The position numbers and the translations under genes were made by a program. Positions 1-12,802 of a DNA stretch of 64,000 nt are shown piece by piece. Origin of the DNA: Isoetes taiwanensis. Taxonomy: Eukaryota; Streptophyta; Lycopodiopsida; Isoetales; Isoetaceae. The DNA lies in NCBI GenBank assembly GCA_021234155.1, contig JAJEKV010000003.1, forward strand, positions 29,061,166 through 29,125,165. Reading direction: 5' to 3'. The notes beneath the pieces were generated by a model. The model searched no databases. It was not told the origin of the DNA and saw nothing but the letters and a program-made list of their open reading frames with translations. Positions within the stretch are counted from its first letter, which is position 1; each line of letters begins with the position of its first letter.

Positions 1-358
1 GCAAGGCTACCAATTCTAGTATGGTCAAAGATGTAGGAATCGACAAAGATTTATGTGATAGGGAAGAACCCCTTCAAGTTGAAGCATGATATCGAGCAGG
101 AGAAGAAGGAAGCAAGGAGCGTCACAATTGGTCTAAAACCTGCTTGGCCCTTAGCTCTGTATTTTTCTCCTCTGCCCAGTACTGATTTTAGAATTTAGTA
201 CAGTTGCAAAAAGGTTAGAATACAAACTGCTAACCACTATCATTCGATAATTATCTAGATCTGCCTCATCTCCTGATTTGTGCAGGAATAACTCTATTTA
301 TGCTCTAAGACGAGGGGAACTGTGACGTCTCCTACTCGTATACAATGCTTCCATCATA

Positions 359-480
359 TCCTATATTATAATGTTGTGTAATGGACCACGCCCTAGATCC
401 GACGGCTGAGGTTTAATCCCTTTATTCTATGGTTACGATTTGCCAATCTTTCGAACTTAGGGTTGAGAGTTAACGCAACA
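359..480 (+). mobile_element. Helitron-like 5' terminus (copy A)
   Basis: Starting at TC (359) and preceded by A, TCCTATATTATAATG and about 70 following bases match the 5' end of the Helitron at 55801 (TCTTATATTATAATG, then the shared GACGGCTGAG). Partial similarity to the interior of that Helitron continues to about 760, including a stretch rich in GGCTATGG and GCTTTAGCTTTGGCA. No matching 3' hairpin plus CTAG was found in this copy of the duplication, so this is a terminus without a demonstrated partner. Confidence 0.6.
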
Positions 481-575
481 CAGTTTTAGCGCTATTCCTA
501 CTCCGGCAGGATCAAAGACCAAGGCATGATAGAAACCGACAGCATTATGCTATAGGTTTACCAAGAACGGCCAGC

Positions 576-890
576 ATGATTTCCAAGTTCCGGTCTTGCG
601 TTTATCCTCTGAGCTCCTGCCGTGGAGGTTCTAGCCGTGGAGGTGGTTATGGCTATGGATCGTCAGCTGCTACTTATGGCTCTGAGCGTAGCTATGGCGA
701 AAGCTTTAGCTTTGGCAGCGGGCATGTAAGAACCGATGATTGGTATTGTTTGACCGATAGCTCCAACGCTCAAATCTACGCAAGCAGATTAGCGCATACA
801 AAGATGAGCCTTTGGAGGGTTTGTCAGGGAGTTTATGATAGAAGTCCAGAGTCTGGAGGCACGGGTTTTCGAGGTTATGGGTTTGGATAG
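576..890 (+). other. Glycine/serine/tyrosine-rich ORF, doubtful gene
   Basis: This 104-codon open frame has a low-complexity stretch, GGSSRGGGYGYGS, followed by serine/tyrosine/glycine repeats. The corresponding frame in the other duplicate (31733-31984) keeps the start and the GGSSRGGGYGYGS stretch but then shifts frame. Similar DNA lies inside the Helitron at about 56090-56130, so this is probably transposon-carried sequence. No domain was recognised. Confidence 0.2.
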
Positions 891-2536
891 TAGTGGAGGC
901 AGTGCAAGATCGGGATGGACCGCATTTGCACTAGGTAACTTATTCTATAAAGTATATGAACGAGTCATTTTTGCTGCTTATTCATGAAATCTGTTTACTT
1001 CATTTTCTACAACTAAAGCAATTGGTGATTGTTGCAACATGTAGAGGTTATCCTCTTTATGACAATGAGATAGCTGGATGCAGGAACACCATCAAAAGCC
1101 CTGGCTGATCAAGGTAACCCTGCTGGCTTTCAGAAATAGCTAAATGGCTTAGCATCATGGGATTTCGTAGGATTTGAGTAAGAGCAACAAATTTGCAGCA
1201 GATCAATCAAAGTTGCGCTATTACTTGGAGCACCTTTTTCAAATACATAGATAATCTTGCCACATAATTCTCCATCTTAATAATAGTCATGCCTCTACAT
1301 TGGTATGTATGTTACCTTTTTGAATATTGAAAGGGCTATTGCTGCTAAATCATGCTTTCCATTCCAACTAGCATAACTAAAGGCCACAATGATGGACTTT
1401 CCATATTGTTGCGACTGCGAGCTATGCTGCACCAGAATATCTTCAAACTGGACATCTACTGTAGGCTTACCTTAGGCATCACATGTCTTAGATCTTGGCT
1501 GTAGCTATAACAGATGGTGTCCAGGTCTTTTGCTAAGTATAATGTTGAAGTTTTATGCTAGAAGCATACAGGTTTAGCTGCAGTATATAGATTTAGAGGG
1601 GAACTTCGTGGGGCAACGTGCTGGTTTGTCAATAAAGACCCTGTATTTAGTGGCAGATGCTAGGGCTTTTGGATGCAGCTTAATATTGCAATGATAGTCT
1701 AGAAGAGGATGCCTCAAACTTGGAGATAAGGACTTTAAAAGAATAGGTGAACAAAAGATCTCTGGATCCCAAGCTTCGGCAACCACAGACTGTGCAAGCG
1801 CATCATAATGCTGAGGTAAAGATCCTTATGCCTAATGCTAAAAACCAATAGAGATGTGAACTTTGTCTAATTGTCATTTAGCGGTGATTGCCTTAAGGAC
1901 AAAAGTAAATCAAGATGGGTGATAGCAAACGCACAAGTTACTCGAACATTTTAGTAACAGTCTTATCTTAAGTTACAAGTGCTGAAAATGTTGTTTCTAC
2001 ACGTATTTCTTTATCTGGTTGGTCCAGTAATCATAAAGTAGTTGACATAGCATCAACACATTAGTGCTTTGGGATATGCTTAAAAAAACAGTATCTTAAT
2101 TCTTCTGTTTTTCAGTCGTGACCAAGTATCTAGGAGAGTTGTGGGCCACTATTTTTCAACCGCCATAGATTAAAGGCTTATAAGCTTGCATGCCTGCTCT
2201 TACGTGTTGGTCCGTTCTTCTGCCTAGGTTAGCACATATAAATATGAGGTCCTGCATTTGGTTGCCTTAATATTTGTTGCAAATGCCGACGAGGATGTGC
2301 AACTGTTTAATGTCGAAAGCCTCAGAAAATTCGTCCAAGTAACCATCATTCAATTAAATTGGGTTTATGTCTTAATTTTGGGACAAATTTCATATTGCAT
2401 GTTTTTAGTAGCATATTCAAATTCACACATTTCACCTCAAAATTATGAAAACGTAATATCATGTTATTTACAAAATAGTCAATATTTCACAATATAGCAC
2501 CATATCATAAAAACGTGATAACAAAAATTTACATAG
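890..2536. other. No recognised gene (within duplication copy A)
   Basis: Only short frames are present and none resembles a known family. The matching stretch of copy B (about 32040-33680) is equally uninformative, although it keeps a 95-codon minus-strand frame at 32483-32770 that is broken here. The 2340-2550 portion is AT-rich. Confidence 0.5.
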
Positions 2537-5330
2537 TTATTCAACTTTCTTCAAGCACCCCCAATGATATCATAGCCTTATTCCTGACATCCTGAGGTAT
2601 TGTAATTCTCGCATTTCTAGCTGGAATAGTGTTTGGAGTCCATGAGTACAAAAACACTTTCATAGTCTAGCCAAAGATCGTGATCACTCGGATTTCTCCT
2701 CCATTTCTTTGTCCAACAACTGAAAGTACCTTTCTTTATCCGATACGCTGGTCAACTCGATGCACCGACACCACCATTCCACCCGCATTACGGTTGAAGT
2801 TAATATTACCTTCTTTCTTTGCAAATATCAGAGATAGTGAACCCCAACCACACCGATATGTATCTAAATCACGGGGCTTTACTACCACAAATTGGTGGCA
2901 TTCCAAGTCGTGGAAGGTTCATAAGCATGCATGCCTAGAAACTTTGGCCTATTGTTCTTAGGACCAACATAGTGTTTGTCGAAGGAGGAGGAGCATATTG
3001 TTTTGGCGAATGCTACTTACAAGGTCATCAAAATCCTCAAAGACCGCTAAGGTCTTCCACCTAGTTTTAGGCAACCACCCTTCTTTTTCAATTCATCCGA
3101 GGATGTGTCTATCTCCCCAACAAAGTTAATCACCTTTTTCCAAAGAAGCCACCAAGGCACGGTTGGTGTCATCCGATTGGTTTGCCAATGCTTTATATAG
3201 TCTTGGATTCCTTCCTTAGTCAATCCCAATTGCTTCACTTCTTCAAGAGGTTTTAAAGCTTTTGGTTGACCTAGAGGTATCATAGGCTTGCCATTCTCAT
3301 CTCTACGCCCATATTTCCTCCCTCCTCTCCACTCATCCTCCTCAAGGTCTCATCTTCCATTGGAAGATTGGAATCCCATCTCTCACCCAAAAAGTGAACT
3401 GCAGAGGCCCTGAATGACCTTCAAGATCCAATGTATAACCATCCACAAAGCTCTTCCAATCTGCACTTCTTCTATGAGAGAAGCTATAGGGTTTGGAGTA
3501 GTGCATTCATGCAAGATTTCCATTAGCCTAGGAAAGTTGGTCACCGCTTGCTCGCTTCAAAGATACAACTATATTTGCCAAATAATGCATCCACATCCTC
3601 ATGGGTATGCCCGGCATAAGAAACCCTAAATTAACTCTTTTCAAATATCCCCACAAATTTAAGTAGGATAGGAAAGAAAAAACATCCACTGTTTTATTTT
3701 GGCCAAAGACAATTATCAAGTTGCAAGAGAAACCTTTGGGTAGATCTTGAGGTTTAGCACGCGAAGTTGAAGCTCCAACATGTTCATTAGACCCATGCTT
3801 CCTAAACCTTGCCTTGTTTGAACTCTTTTCAATATTGTTAGGTTTCCATCTAACAATGCTCTATGTAGTGCCCTGCTAGTCAGAAGGTCCTCGAGGTGAC
3901 CATTGTATCCATTTTCATAGTTTCTCAAACACCTCATGATACTCCCAATATGAAAAATCCGACCATCACTCCACAACTCCAAACTAAAATGGCCATAGTA
4001 GGTTTGATTCTCGCCCATGCAAGATTGCCCCAAATATTGAGATCTCAGAAGGGTATGATCTTCCACATGACTTTGGTATGTACTTGAATTGTGGAAGACA
4101 AGTCTTTTGTCGGGTCCATCTTGTCATGTATAATACATAAATAGTTATTGGGTTCCAATGCGTATAAAGTCCTCCACATCCAATAACATGATCTACATGA
4201 TAGTTGGTCACCATATGGTCCTTCATATGCTCCTTTATCCTAGCCCTTGACTAGGTTGCACAGCCTTATCAAGAGTCTCCTTCAACTTAGCACATAAATT
4301 GCACTTTGCAAAGTTGTTTGAAGTTGCTATGGTGACATGATTGAAATGCTTCTTCCATAACCTACTAAAGCTAGGTTGATATTGGAAGAATTCCCACCCT
4401 CTCGGCAAAAAACCCCTGTAGGGAATTCACTTTTCCAAAATACTCTTTTGAGTACAATGTGATGGCAACCTTTTCAAACAACCGCTTTTTCCTTTTCATC
4501 CCTTCTCGCTTTTGTGTGGCATAGACTCTCGCATTGAAATCAATATATTTTTCAAATATCTCCCCGCGCTGTGGTCCTAGCCGCTGGTCTCAACAAACCA
4601 TTATTTCCATGTAAAGCAATCCCGCTCCCTCTCTGCTTTTTTGCCAATTATGCCATGAAGAAGTTGGAATTGCATGGATACTCCGCCATGCTTTTTGCAC
4701 ATATCCATTTGCCTAGCAAAGGGTATCTTTTTCTGCTTGGGTTTCTTTCATCTTGAAGTGCATGCTCAAGATTGTGTACATGTAGGTCCTCCTCTCATCA
4801 AACAAGTACTTTTGAAAAGTGGCTCTTGCTTCCACCAATTGTTCTATTGTGAAGAATTGCATACAATCACTCCAACAACAACTGAGCCCCTAACCTTCAC
4901 CATTGTCTCAATGCTTGGTGTCACTAATCAACTTGGCTCTTTTGCTAGGATAATGTCCGGCAACCGATACTTCTCCCTTTTGCCTAGGTTTAGAGTTCCA
5001 ACCGCCAATGGATCAATATCAAGACAATCATTGTCCCCAACAACCTCAAAATTCGAAAAATATAATCCTCCACAAATTGAACACTACTTATAGGCTATGC
5101 CATGATGCAAGGAACCTCCAATTGCTTGACACAACCAAAACATTCCTTGTCACCCAAACCTTTACCTTTCCAAATTGTCTTCCAACATCGAAATTGCAAT
5201 ACCAATATTGTCTTCCCCTAGCCTTTCATCATTAACAAATTTTGACCAGATCCGCTAGCACAATGACTCCTTGGCCTACTATTTCCTTTTGTTGCACTTG
5301 TGCATGATTCTCACCTTCTTGTTCCTCCAT
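2537..5330 (-). pseudogene. DUF7869-like transposon-associated gene, frameshifted (copy A)
   Basis: Read on the minus strand from an ATG at 5330 (MEEQEGENHAQVQQ), the frames carry in order: a stretch like VCKKAWRSIH, a later HGNNGL segment, CNLCAKLKETLDKA, IIHDKMDQ (legible with copy B), TYYGHFSLELW, and a decayed LGFLMPGHTHEDVDALFGKYS-like motif near 3600-3630. This order is typical of a large family of unknown function in non-seed plants, which I know as DUF7869-type; family assignment is from memory. Stops and frameshifts occur roughly every 60-110 codons. The last frame ends at a TAA at 2537-2539. The AT-rich DNA before it (5450-5830) could be promoter sequence. It probably makes no full-length protein. 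Confidence 0.5.
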
Positions 5331-5399
5331 TGCACCCTACTATAGAGGACTAATTGTTTTTCTTCAACATTCTTGCTAGGAGTTGGTTTTTCATTGATA

Positions 5400-5840
5400 T
5401 TGCTCTTTTCACCATCTTGAGTTGAGGGGCACCATTGACCTAGGCAAATTGCACCCTTTTTTAGTCAATGAGTAAGAAAAAAATTATTACACCATAAGAT
5501 AAAAAAGTAATGCATATTTATGGAATATGTAGAAAATCAAATTTTTAAAAGCAAGAAATTCTTGGAAATAGGTTTAATATAATAATAACAATGGGCGAAA
5601 CGAAATCATTTAAAAACAAGAATTTTCATGGCAACAACAAGGAAATGATATTTATATAAATATATCCAAATTTTTAATTATCGAAAATTTGATATATGAT
5701 TACTTAAAAGACATATAACTAATAGACGGGAGAATTTATTATCCATAATAATATACCCTAGATAATATAGTCATGGAAATTTCAGACGCGGGCGTGTTAT
5801 TTGAGGCAATTAATTATTCACGCTAAGAGCTAATTAACCC
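5400..5840. other. AT-rich intergenic stretch between divergent units
   Basis: This AT-rich stretch has no coding signal. It separates the minus-strand DUF7869-like pseudogene from the plus-strand TATA box at 5841, so it may have served as a shared promoter region. Confidence 0.4.
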
Positions 5841-5847
5841 TATATAA
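5841..5847 (+). promoter_or_regulatory. TATA box of the small acidic ORF (copy A)
   Basis: TATATAA preceded by CCC and followed by ACC is a canonical plant core promoter. It lies 59 bp upstream of the ATG at 5900 and is conserved in the other duplicate at 36975. Confidence 0.55.
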
Positions 5848-5899
5848 ACCGGCTCACGCCTCAAGACCATTCTCGTCCCAATTTTTTTTTCGCCTCGCC

Positions 5900-6175
5900 A
5901 TGAAGCATTCACGGGCCATGATGAAGAACCCGAGGTCTCGGCACAAAGAGACGCCGGTTGAAGAACCCCTCTTCCCCCGGCCATCGATTTCTTGCCCAAT
6001 TCTCCTCTCGATTCCCGATTCAGGGATGATGCTGATTTTGAAGAGGAGGGAGTTGAGCTCCTCCCGATTCCTCCGATTCTGAAGAGGAGGAAGAGGAGGA
6101 AGAGGAGGAGTTGGAGGAAGAGGAGGAGATGTCCTCCCAAGAGCATGAAACTCGCCTGCCTCGTGGTTGGCTTGA
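5900..6175 (+). pseudogene. Small acidic (Glu-rich) protein, frame damaged (copy A)
   Basis: The ATG at 5900 follows a TATA box and a T-rich leader. An early basic part (SRHKETPVEEPLFPR) is followed by DDADFEEE and long Glu runs from GAGGAGGAAGAG repeats. Copy A shifts frame at about 6045-6060, so the acidic frame is read as arginine-rich in the track frame. Copy B keeps the acidic frame to a stop equivalent to 6173-6175. A highly acidic tail occurs in histone- or RNA-binding chaperone-like proteins, but no fold can be assigned. Purine-rich repeats can give such ORFs by chance, so the gene call is tentative. Confidence 0.35.
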
Positions 6176-6964
6176 CTCTCAAACAGAATGAAATCTCTCA
6201 AGAAGAGGAGGAGGAGGAAGAGGAGGAGGAGGGGAGGAAGAGGATGAGGAGGAAGGTCGAGAATTCACCCGCTTTTAGAATGGCCGAGAGATGAGCCAGT
6301 TTGCATGTCCTGCTTTTATTTTTTTTTCACCTTTCTTTCTTTTCTAACACCTTTCTTTCTTCTTTGTTCCGACGGGAAGATCAATGATGCATCCCTGCAG
6401 CATCTTGTAAAGCCTTCGGCATTTTGTAAAGCCATTCTTGGCATCCAGACATATCAATTTTGAATGAAATCAAATAGTTTTCTTCACAAACTTTTTCTTC
6501 AAAATGCTTTTCTTCAAAACAGCTTTTTCAGACATAAAAATATTTTGAATGAAATCAAACTGCTTTTCCAAGCATTTTGTCTCCAAAGTGTTTTCTCCAA
6601 AATTTTGTCTCTCTCGCATTTGTGTCAACAAAGTCTCGAACACTATAAATCAACCAATCACGCAATAAGATATAGGAAATTTTCCTATAATGACCTAAAA
6701 ACAATTCCCCAACTCAACAAGTCATTTTTTAGCCTTGATAATTTTGCCTTTAAAATTATTTTTAATTTAGCCTATATAAAATTTCGAAATTCTTTTTTTT
6801 CTAATGCAATGAATGGAATAAAATGTCATGGAGAATTTATTGCATGAAATGCAATATTCTCCATATATACCATATACATGTCATGTCCAAGGAAGACCAG
6901 TACGCCAGCGCAAAGCAATTCAAGCAATCAATTATTCACGCTTAACTTATTTTCTAATTGTGCC

Positions 6965-6972
6965 TATATAAA
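6965..6972 (+). promoter_or_regulatory. Second TATA box, before the truncated gene (copy A)
   Basis: TATATAAA in the context TGCC-TATATAAATCC lies about 345 bp upstream of the ATG at 7316. It is conserved in copy B at 38125. The long leader between them could hold a 5' UTR intron; this is inference. Confidence 0.4.
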
Positions 6973-7315
6973 TCCATTTTACTTCCTCAAAGTTCCTACA
7001 TTTTCTTCCTTCCTTCATAATGATTTGGTTTGCTATGTCATTGGTTTTGATCCGCCCTCCCGAAATCTTGGTGAGCAGATTTATATTCATCAATGTTAGA
7101 TGTTTGGTTTCGTAATTCCTAACTTACTAAAAGACTCGCTTTTGTTCTCAGAAAGCATCTCGTAGCGCAGGACATCTGAGACTCGCATTAAAACCAAAAA
7201 GCAGGACTAAGGTCTCATAATCGAAAAGCCTCTAATTAAAAACCACAAGCATCTATCCTCCTTCCAAACCTTCTAACTCAAGGTTAGTTTTCATTTAGTT
7301 TTAAGTATCATCTCA

Positions 7316-8366
7316 ATGGCGTGTTTAATCCAAGAAGACAAGCTTTTGCATTTGCTCGAGGCGAGGAAGCGATGATGTTTATGAAAACCGTAATAGTTTT
7401 TTATAAACTTCATCCGCTTTTTTTTGTTTCGAAAATTCTTGAGTTTCTTCCCAATTAATCATGCTATTGCATGCAAGTTTCTATTATGAATGTGTAGTAG
7501 AAAGCATTAGAAAAATCAAAGATAATATTTGAAACACGCTTAAGCGTGTTTTAGGGTAATCTTAGTTTTTCAACATGAATACACGCCGGCGTGCATTCAG
7601 CAGGAGGGAGAAAAAAAAAAAAACATGTGATAGATAAGTAAATAGATAAAGGCCAGCAATTATTTACACCGGGTTATCGAATGCACGCCGAGCGCAGTAT
7701 AGTTTTTCCTATATAGCGCTTTTTACACGCCGAAATGCAAAACAATTGTATCCCTACTTTCAACTTTACGCTTAAACACGGGCGGTTCTTAGTTTCTAAG
7801 TTTATAAATAAAGAAATATAATACTGTGCTGAATACCGATAATTCACCACTTCCCATTGATAGATGCCGTTACATTAATCACCCTGGTGACCTAAGATGG
7901 GATTGGAATTACATTTGGGCCGAAGAATCACGTTCTCGGCCCTAATCTCCACCGCTGGAACTGTACCGAAAGCACCGGGCTCTGCTCTGAGCACCGCCTT
8001 GCAACCCCTGGAGTACTTGGATCAAGTAATGATGATGCGCGAGCGCCAGTGGCAATGATAGATCTCGGCTCTGGGCCCTTGTAATCGCATCTTAGGTTTC
8101 CGCCTTATCTTTAATCACTTCGAGAATGCAAAGATACGCATTGATCGAGAGTAATCTTCATCCGCCACCGGTGATTCAAAATGAGTGAGCCGCGCTTAGT
8201 GGTTAGCCTTATGCCCGGATGCCTCAACATCATCTAACCACTACCACAGCGTATAACGATGCAATGGAGATGGCTCAACCAATGTTCACTAAAGGAAGAT
8301 GCCATACGCATGCATTGGAGGTTCAACCAATGGAAGGTGAGGTGGAGCAGAGGAGGAGCAGGAGAG
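7316..8366 (+). pseudogene. Truncated 5' end of the palindrome-intron gene (copy A)
   Basis: The ATG at 7316 opens LIQEDKLLHLLEAR, identical in copy B, but here the frame breaks after about 18 codons. A palindrome-bearing stretch that looks like an intron (about 7400-8200) follows. Then comes the start of an exon that in copy B encodes two units of a PLPQALYDA-like repeat. Similarity to copy B ends at about 8366, so only the first fragment of the gene was duplicated. Confidence 0.4.
7532..7599. repeat. Pair of near-perfect CACGC...GCGTG palindromes
   Basis: At 7532-7551 there is a perfect 20-bp palindrome, AAACACGCTTAAGCGTGTTT. At 7576-7599 there is a 24-bp palindrome centred on ACGCCGGCGT with one mismatch. 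Further decayed members follow at about 7680 and 7725. Copy B has the same series at 38690-38990. Confidence 0.8.
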
Positions 8367-11220
8367 AGTAACCATCTAGCTACCCAAAATCCAATATTTA
8401 TGTTTCTCCATCTAGCTACCCAAACCAAAAATTCATTCCCCATTACCGTCACGCTTTTGTGGATCTATTTTACATTTTGGTTCGAGCATTTAAAACCACT
8501 TACTATTTTGGCACCATTTTGTCGTGACAAAGCCTTTTACTAGCGTAATGACCCTCCTCACAATTATCTAGTACATAGGTCAATCTATTAATTTCAAAAT
8601 ATCTATTTCCTAAGATTTGGCTTAGGTGGGGCTTGTGGAGGATCTCAATTTTTTTTTTTCCTATAGTCCGGTAATGCCTTTTTCTTTTCTTCCGCATGGT
8701 CGGAATACCAGGCTTCACTAGGTCGCTATTAAGAACAACCCACAAGTAGGAGGCCTGGATAGTCAAGCCGAGAAATGGTGGTTCTCAGGTAAATCGGTCA
8801 GCGATGGTATCTTTTCTTCTTGCGATTTTGTTTCTTGGATTCGGGATCGCGGGTCTTTTTTTCCCCTATTGCTTCCCCTTTTTGTCGCTTTTTTTTTCTA
8901 TTGCTTCCCTTTTGCCGCTTCTCACCGGAATTGACTTCTCGCCATGAACATTTTGTTCTCTAACTTTCTCAATAAAAATTTTGAATGATTTCTGAGTTGT
9001 TCGGCCAGTTGATTGCCATGAACATTTTGTTTTGCGGTAGAGAATGAGGATTGTGTTAGGGTAGCCGAGCGGTTTCATTGTTTCCATTTCGGTTGTAGCA
9101 AAGCGTAGAATGTGAGCAATGGTTTGGCCTCTCTTATATCGCCTTTCGCGCTTCCTTCCATTGGCCTTTGATTTGCGAAACATTTTCATCCCTCGGTGAT
9201 TGTTACCGTGTCTCGGTAGATTGTGCACCTTCGTGATAGATTGTGCTCGAGAGATTGTGCATTACGCTGCCTCCGACCGATTGCAAAAACATTTTCTTGC
9301 CTTGCCAATGGTTGATGGCAATCAGATTTTGATTTGCAAACGTATTTTTATACCAGATATGACGCTACAGTGCTATATCGGTGTGTGGTGTAAAATCCCT
9401 TGCCCTTGATCTTAGCATATTCTCACGATTATACCTTCATCCAATGCACAAGAAAAACATTTACACATGGAGACATTAAGACATGGACGACTTCAAATAA
9501 GAAACATAAAAGCAATCATATTTTTCCCTTTTCTATGTCCATCTGTTTTGGCTTAATTAGAGGCAATAACTTAAAATTTATTATTTTAGAAGAGAAGCGG
9601 ATTATTATATGGTTTGGTTTAAGAGTCATCGTTCTTGCTTAACTATGGATAGATCTGGCTTTTCCAAATATATGCAAATTGAAGCAAAGATATTCAAAGC
9701 TAAATTCCCATCGGGCGATATATTATGAAGATGTCTTTTGGCGAGGCTTCCCCTCTATATGCATATGTAAGACAAGAAAATGACATTACAAAATTAAACC
9801 TCACCAGATTCATTTATCGCACCTTACAAACAGTCTAAGTTGTTTGTTGATGGCACTAGAGAAGGTGTAACTAGAATCCCCAATTAGTGTGATTAAAAAT
9901 CCTTTGGACATTAACTTCCTCGTAAATATGGGGTAAATGCTCACTCTATACCCCTCCGATATATTCTCCATACGAATCTTGCAAAGACTGCTTTTGAGAG
10001 AGAAAAAACCAATATAAGATTTCCTTGATTCGGCTCCACAAATATATAACCTTTGACCAGCAGGCCGGGTATATTAAGCACACGCCACCCTAGACAAGGA
10101 ATAAGATGTGGAGAATTGGCGAAACTAAAAAAAGCTTGGAAGAGCGGGCGTGTAGTGGTTATGGCAAGCCATCCGCCAATGCACTCCTTATAAACCCATA
10201 TTTGCGTAAAAGGCATTCTCCCGCCAATTTTCCCCTTCGCACCTGCTCAAACACACACAGTGATCGATCTTTCATCCCCAAAATGTGATAACCGAATCGA
10301 TCTTTACCTCTTCACTGTCAAACTTAAACCTCTGAGGTCGAATTGGAGCACACCATCTCTCGGTTCTGTATTTTTCTCAGCCCCAAAATGCAATGCGATC
10401 CATTAAATCCATGAATGCGCTAGAATTGTGGACCGCATTTCTATCGTAATGTTTTGCAAAGTAGATCGAAAGTACGAGAATTGGATCCGTGATCCGCTTG
10501 ATCCGGATCCATCTTTTTGTGAGGATTTATGTGGGTATTTATTTGGCCTTTAACCATAGCCGCTTATTTTCCTTCCAGGTGTGCCTTTTTTTGGCAAATA
10601 AAACCCTGTTATATATATATCCTCGATTCACCTGATCCGTGATGCCTTTTTCAATTGTGTATTGGTCGAGCATGACGATGTTGCCGCATCCAAAGGCATC
10701 TTTACTTGTGCATTTGAACAATGTCTTAGCTTAAACCGCAGACAAGTTTTTTGGGTTCCTCGATATTGACAAACAGAGCACCAAATGGCACAACCATGGC
10801 CGTGAGCCTTGCATTATTCTCGCCAAAACTCTCTATTATAGCACGTAATTTTCGCTCTCTAAATTTTCTTTGGTTAGCACGTAATCCAAAATGGTGCTTG
10901 GCTTGGCGATGTTGATGGAATGTAACAATAAAAGACCTCCGTCAAGAGCTCAAGGTAAACAATCATTCTACCGGGCTTATTGCTTAGCTTGGAGTAAATT
11001 GTTGCCAAAGCTGGCTCCTCAAAGCGTTGAGGTATTTATCTCCTTTGGTACAGCTCCATTCCATAACCCATAGAGGTTCACAAGATAAAACAAAGGAAAA
11101 AGTTTAGCAAAAAAAAAATAGCAGAGTGGAAAAGTCTGGTAATTCACCTGATTGAAAACTAGCCGGAGGCCATACAAATCCTCATAGTGCATATACACCT
11201 TGGCTGCCGCTTTTTGGCGC
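8367..11220. other. Unassigned region
   Basis: No frame longer than about 120 codons and no recognisable domain. A short phrase, GCCATGAACATTTTGTT, occurs twice (about 8941 and 9015). T-rich runs are present at 8650 and 8888. The stretch looks like decayed intergenic or transposon DNA. Confidence 0.4.
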
Positions 11221-11636
11221 TTAGCATTTTACCGCCCCTAAAACCAAGTAAATGAAAGCCAAAGTAAATGTAAGTTCAAGGAACCAAGCTTTGTCTTTAC
11301 TTGTCGCCGCTGGCCGACCGGGTTTGTCACAAAGATTCTCGTTTCCGCTATGTGTTGAATCTAAACCCTCGGCCAAAGCAAAATTTGTTTGCCGAGAAGA
11401 AATCAAGGATTATTGCAGAGGAAGGATTCCTTTGAGAGGAAGAATGTCGGATCCTTTTCCCCGGCTTTGTGGAAAGTGTAAGGATGAGCCATGAATGAGT
11501 CCATGCCGCTGAGCACCACTTTATTGGGTCTCAAACCGGACTTTGTCGTACTAAGCGGGCTAACCCCAAAAAATTCTCCTCCCAATACGTCCGGATTCGC
11601 GAGGGCTTAACCCGAAATGACGCAGGGCGCCGCTGG

Positions 11637-11870
11637 GGCGGATGCTCGCGGCAGCAGCAAGCAACCGGTTCGCCAGCAACCCCAAACCGGTTAGTGACGC
11701 TATCGATGGCGTGAGGGCATAGCGTGCATTGATTGTCGCGGGGCATCGCGGGGCGGATGCTCTGGCGTGGCGCTGCACTGGTTATTCAGCGAACCCCCAA
11801 ACCGGGTTAGTGACGCTATCGGCAGATGGCGAGGGCATGGTGCATTGATTGTCCCGGCCGGGTGCCTCTC
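11637..11870. repeat. GC-rich tandem repeat, two units of about 110 bp
   Basis: Two consecutive units share GGGCGGATGCTC, an AACCCCAAACCGGTTAGTGACG core, GGCGAGGGCAT and GTGCATTGATTGTC. The units differ by small indels. The block is much richer in GC than its surroundings. Confidence 0.7.
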
Positions 11871-12277
11871 TTCAGCAACCATTTTGACCGGTTTGGGTTT
11901 CCAAAGCTTCAAGGCAATTGCCTGATGAGCGTGGACAGAGGAATCAAGATTGACTGCTCAAAGTTGGGCTTTGGCTTGGATCGCCCGATGGGTTGAATAC
12001 ATGGAGCTTGCCGCAAGCGGCGCTTCATAAATGCTTCGCTTGTGCTCTAGAATGATGGGTGTAGAAGGTGGAGCATGATGGCGCAAAAGATCTCGAAAGC
12101 ACTATGGACATGGGATAGCCACTGATGCAGGAGGTATAGGCCCAAAAGTTCGCGGAAAAACGCCCACAAAACCCTCACTGGAAGAAGAAGTTCCAAATCG
12201 GTATATGAAGAAAATGGAGGGCGAAGCGCGGTACCAAAACGACTGACAATATCCTCAGACCTGCACATGCAGAGGCT

Positions 12278-12571
12278 TTAGACCTCCTCAAGCGCATCCC
12301 CAGCCCGCCAGAGCTTGAGTTTCCTTGGCAGCTCACTGACTGCCTCTGTCAATTGGCCATCCCCACCGATTGCTCCAGACCCCCAAAGAACGAAGTTTCC
12401 CTGCATATCCCCTGATTTCCTCCCCAAAATCCGGATACCCTTCCAAGCTCCAATTATCCCCATGTTGCAGCAGCCAGCTCCTGAAAAAATCCCGATTTGG
12501 GTTTGTTCCGAATTTTGGGGTTCGCTTACGAACCCTACATGACTGAAGTTAGTTTCGAGCCGATCAAGCAC
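12278..12571 (-). other. 97-codon ORF, unrecognised
   Basis: An open frame of 97 codons, MLDRLETNFSHVGFVSEP at the start, with a Gly/Cys-rich centre (SGAGCCNMGIIGAW). No domain was recognised. The antisense frame (12315-12542) is also open and proline-rich, which reduces the weight of either. It could be a gene fragment carried by a transposon. Confidence 0.2.
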
Positions 12572-12802
12572 CGGTTGAGTAGGGCTATTGATTGCGCACT
12601 AAGAAAGGGGATGCCGCTTTTTTTTTTTTATTTATTCTATTTTAAGGGACACGCGTCTCTCTCGTGATTCTTCCTAGGGAAAAAAATATTAGCATCAAAC
12701 ATATATGGCAACCAATTTTATATATACAAGAAGCGATCATGCGCCAAGGTCAGCCGCTTAACATTTCTCTTTCTTCCAAATCCATTAGAGGGGATTTATG
12801 TC

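Larger units (their letters stand above)
1..8366. repeat. Segmental duplication, copy A (left end outside window)
   Basis: This block matches 31160-39535 nearly base for base in the same order and orientation. The offset is 31159 at the left end and about 31166 at position 8258, so length is almost conserved. It already matches at base 1, so the true left end is outside the window. Similarity stops near 8366, inside a repeat-rich coding exon that continues only in copy B. Copies differ by scattered short indels and substitutions, mostly in GC-containing words (for example CTGCTGGC against CTCCGGC). Contents: a 5' Helitron-like terminus at 359, a DUF7869-like pseudogene, an acidic ORF and the truncated first exon of a second gene. 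Confidence 0.95.

Noticed and set aside
4571-5235. Plus-strand frames of 60-140 codons, conserved in copy B (35701-36367)
   Set aside because: Conserved only because the DNA is duplicated; the minus strand carries the DUF7869-like motifs.
6190-6250. Antisense and shifted Arg/Leu/Ser-rich frames over the GAGGAG tract
   Set aside because: Low-complexity purine tracts open several frames; only the acidic frame has a promoter and a duplicate.
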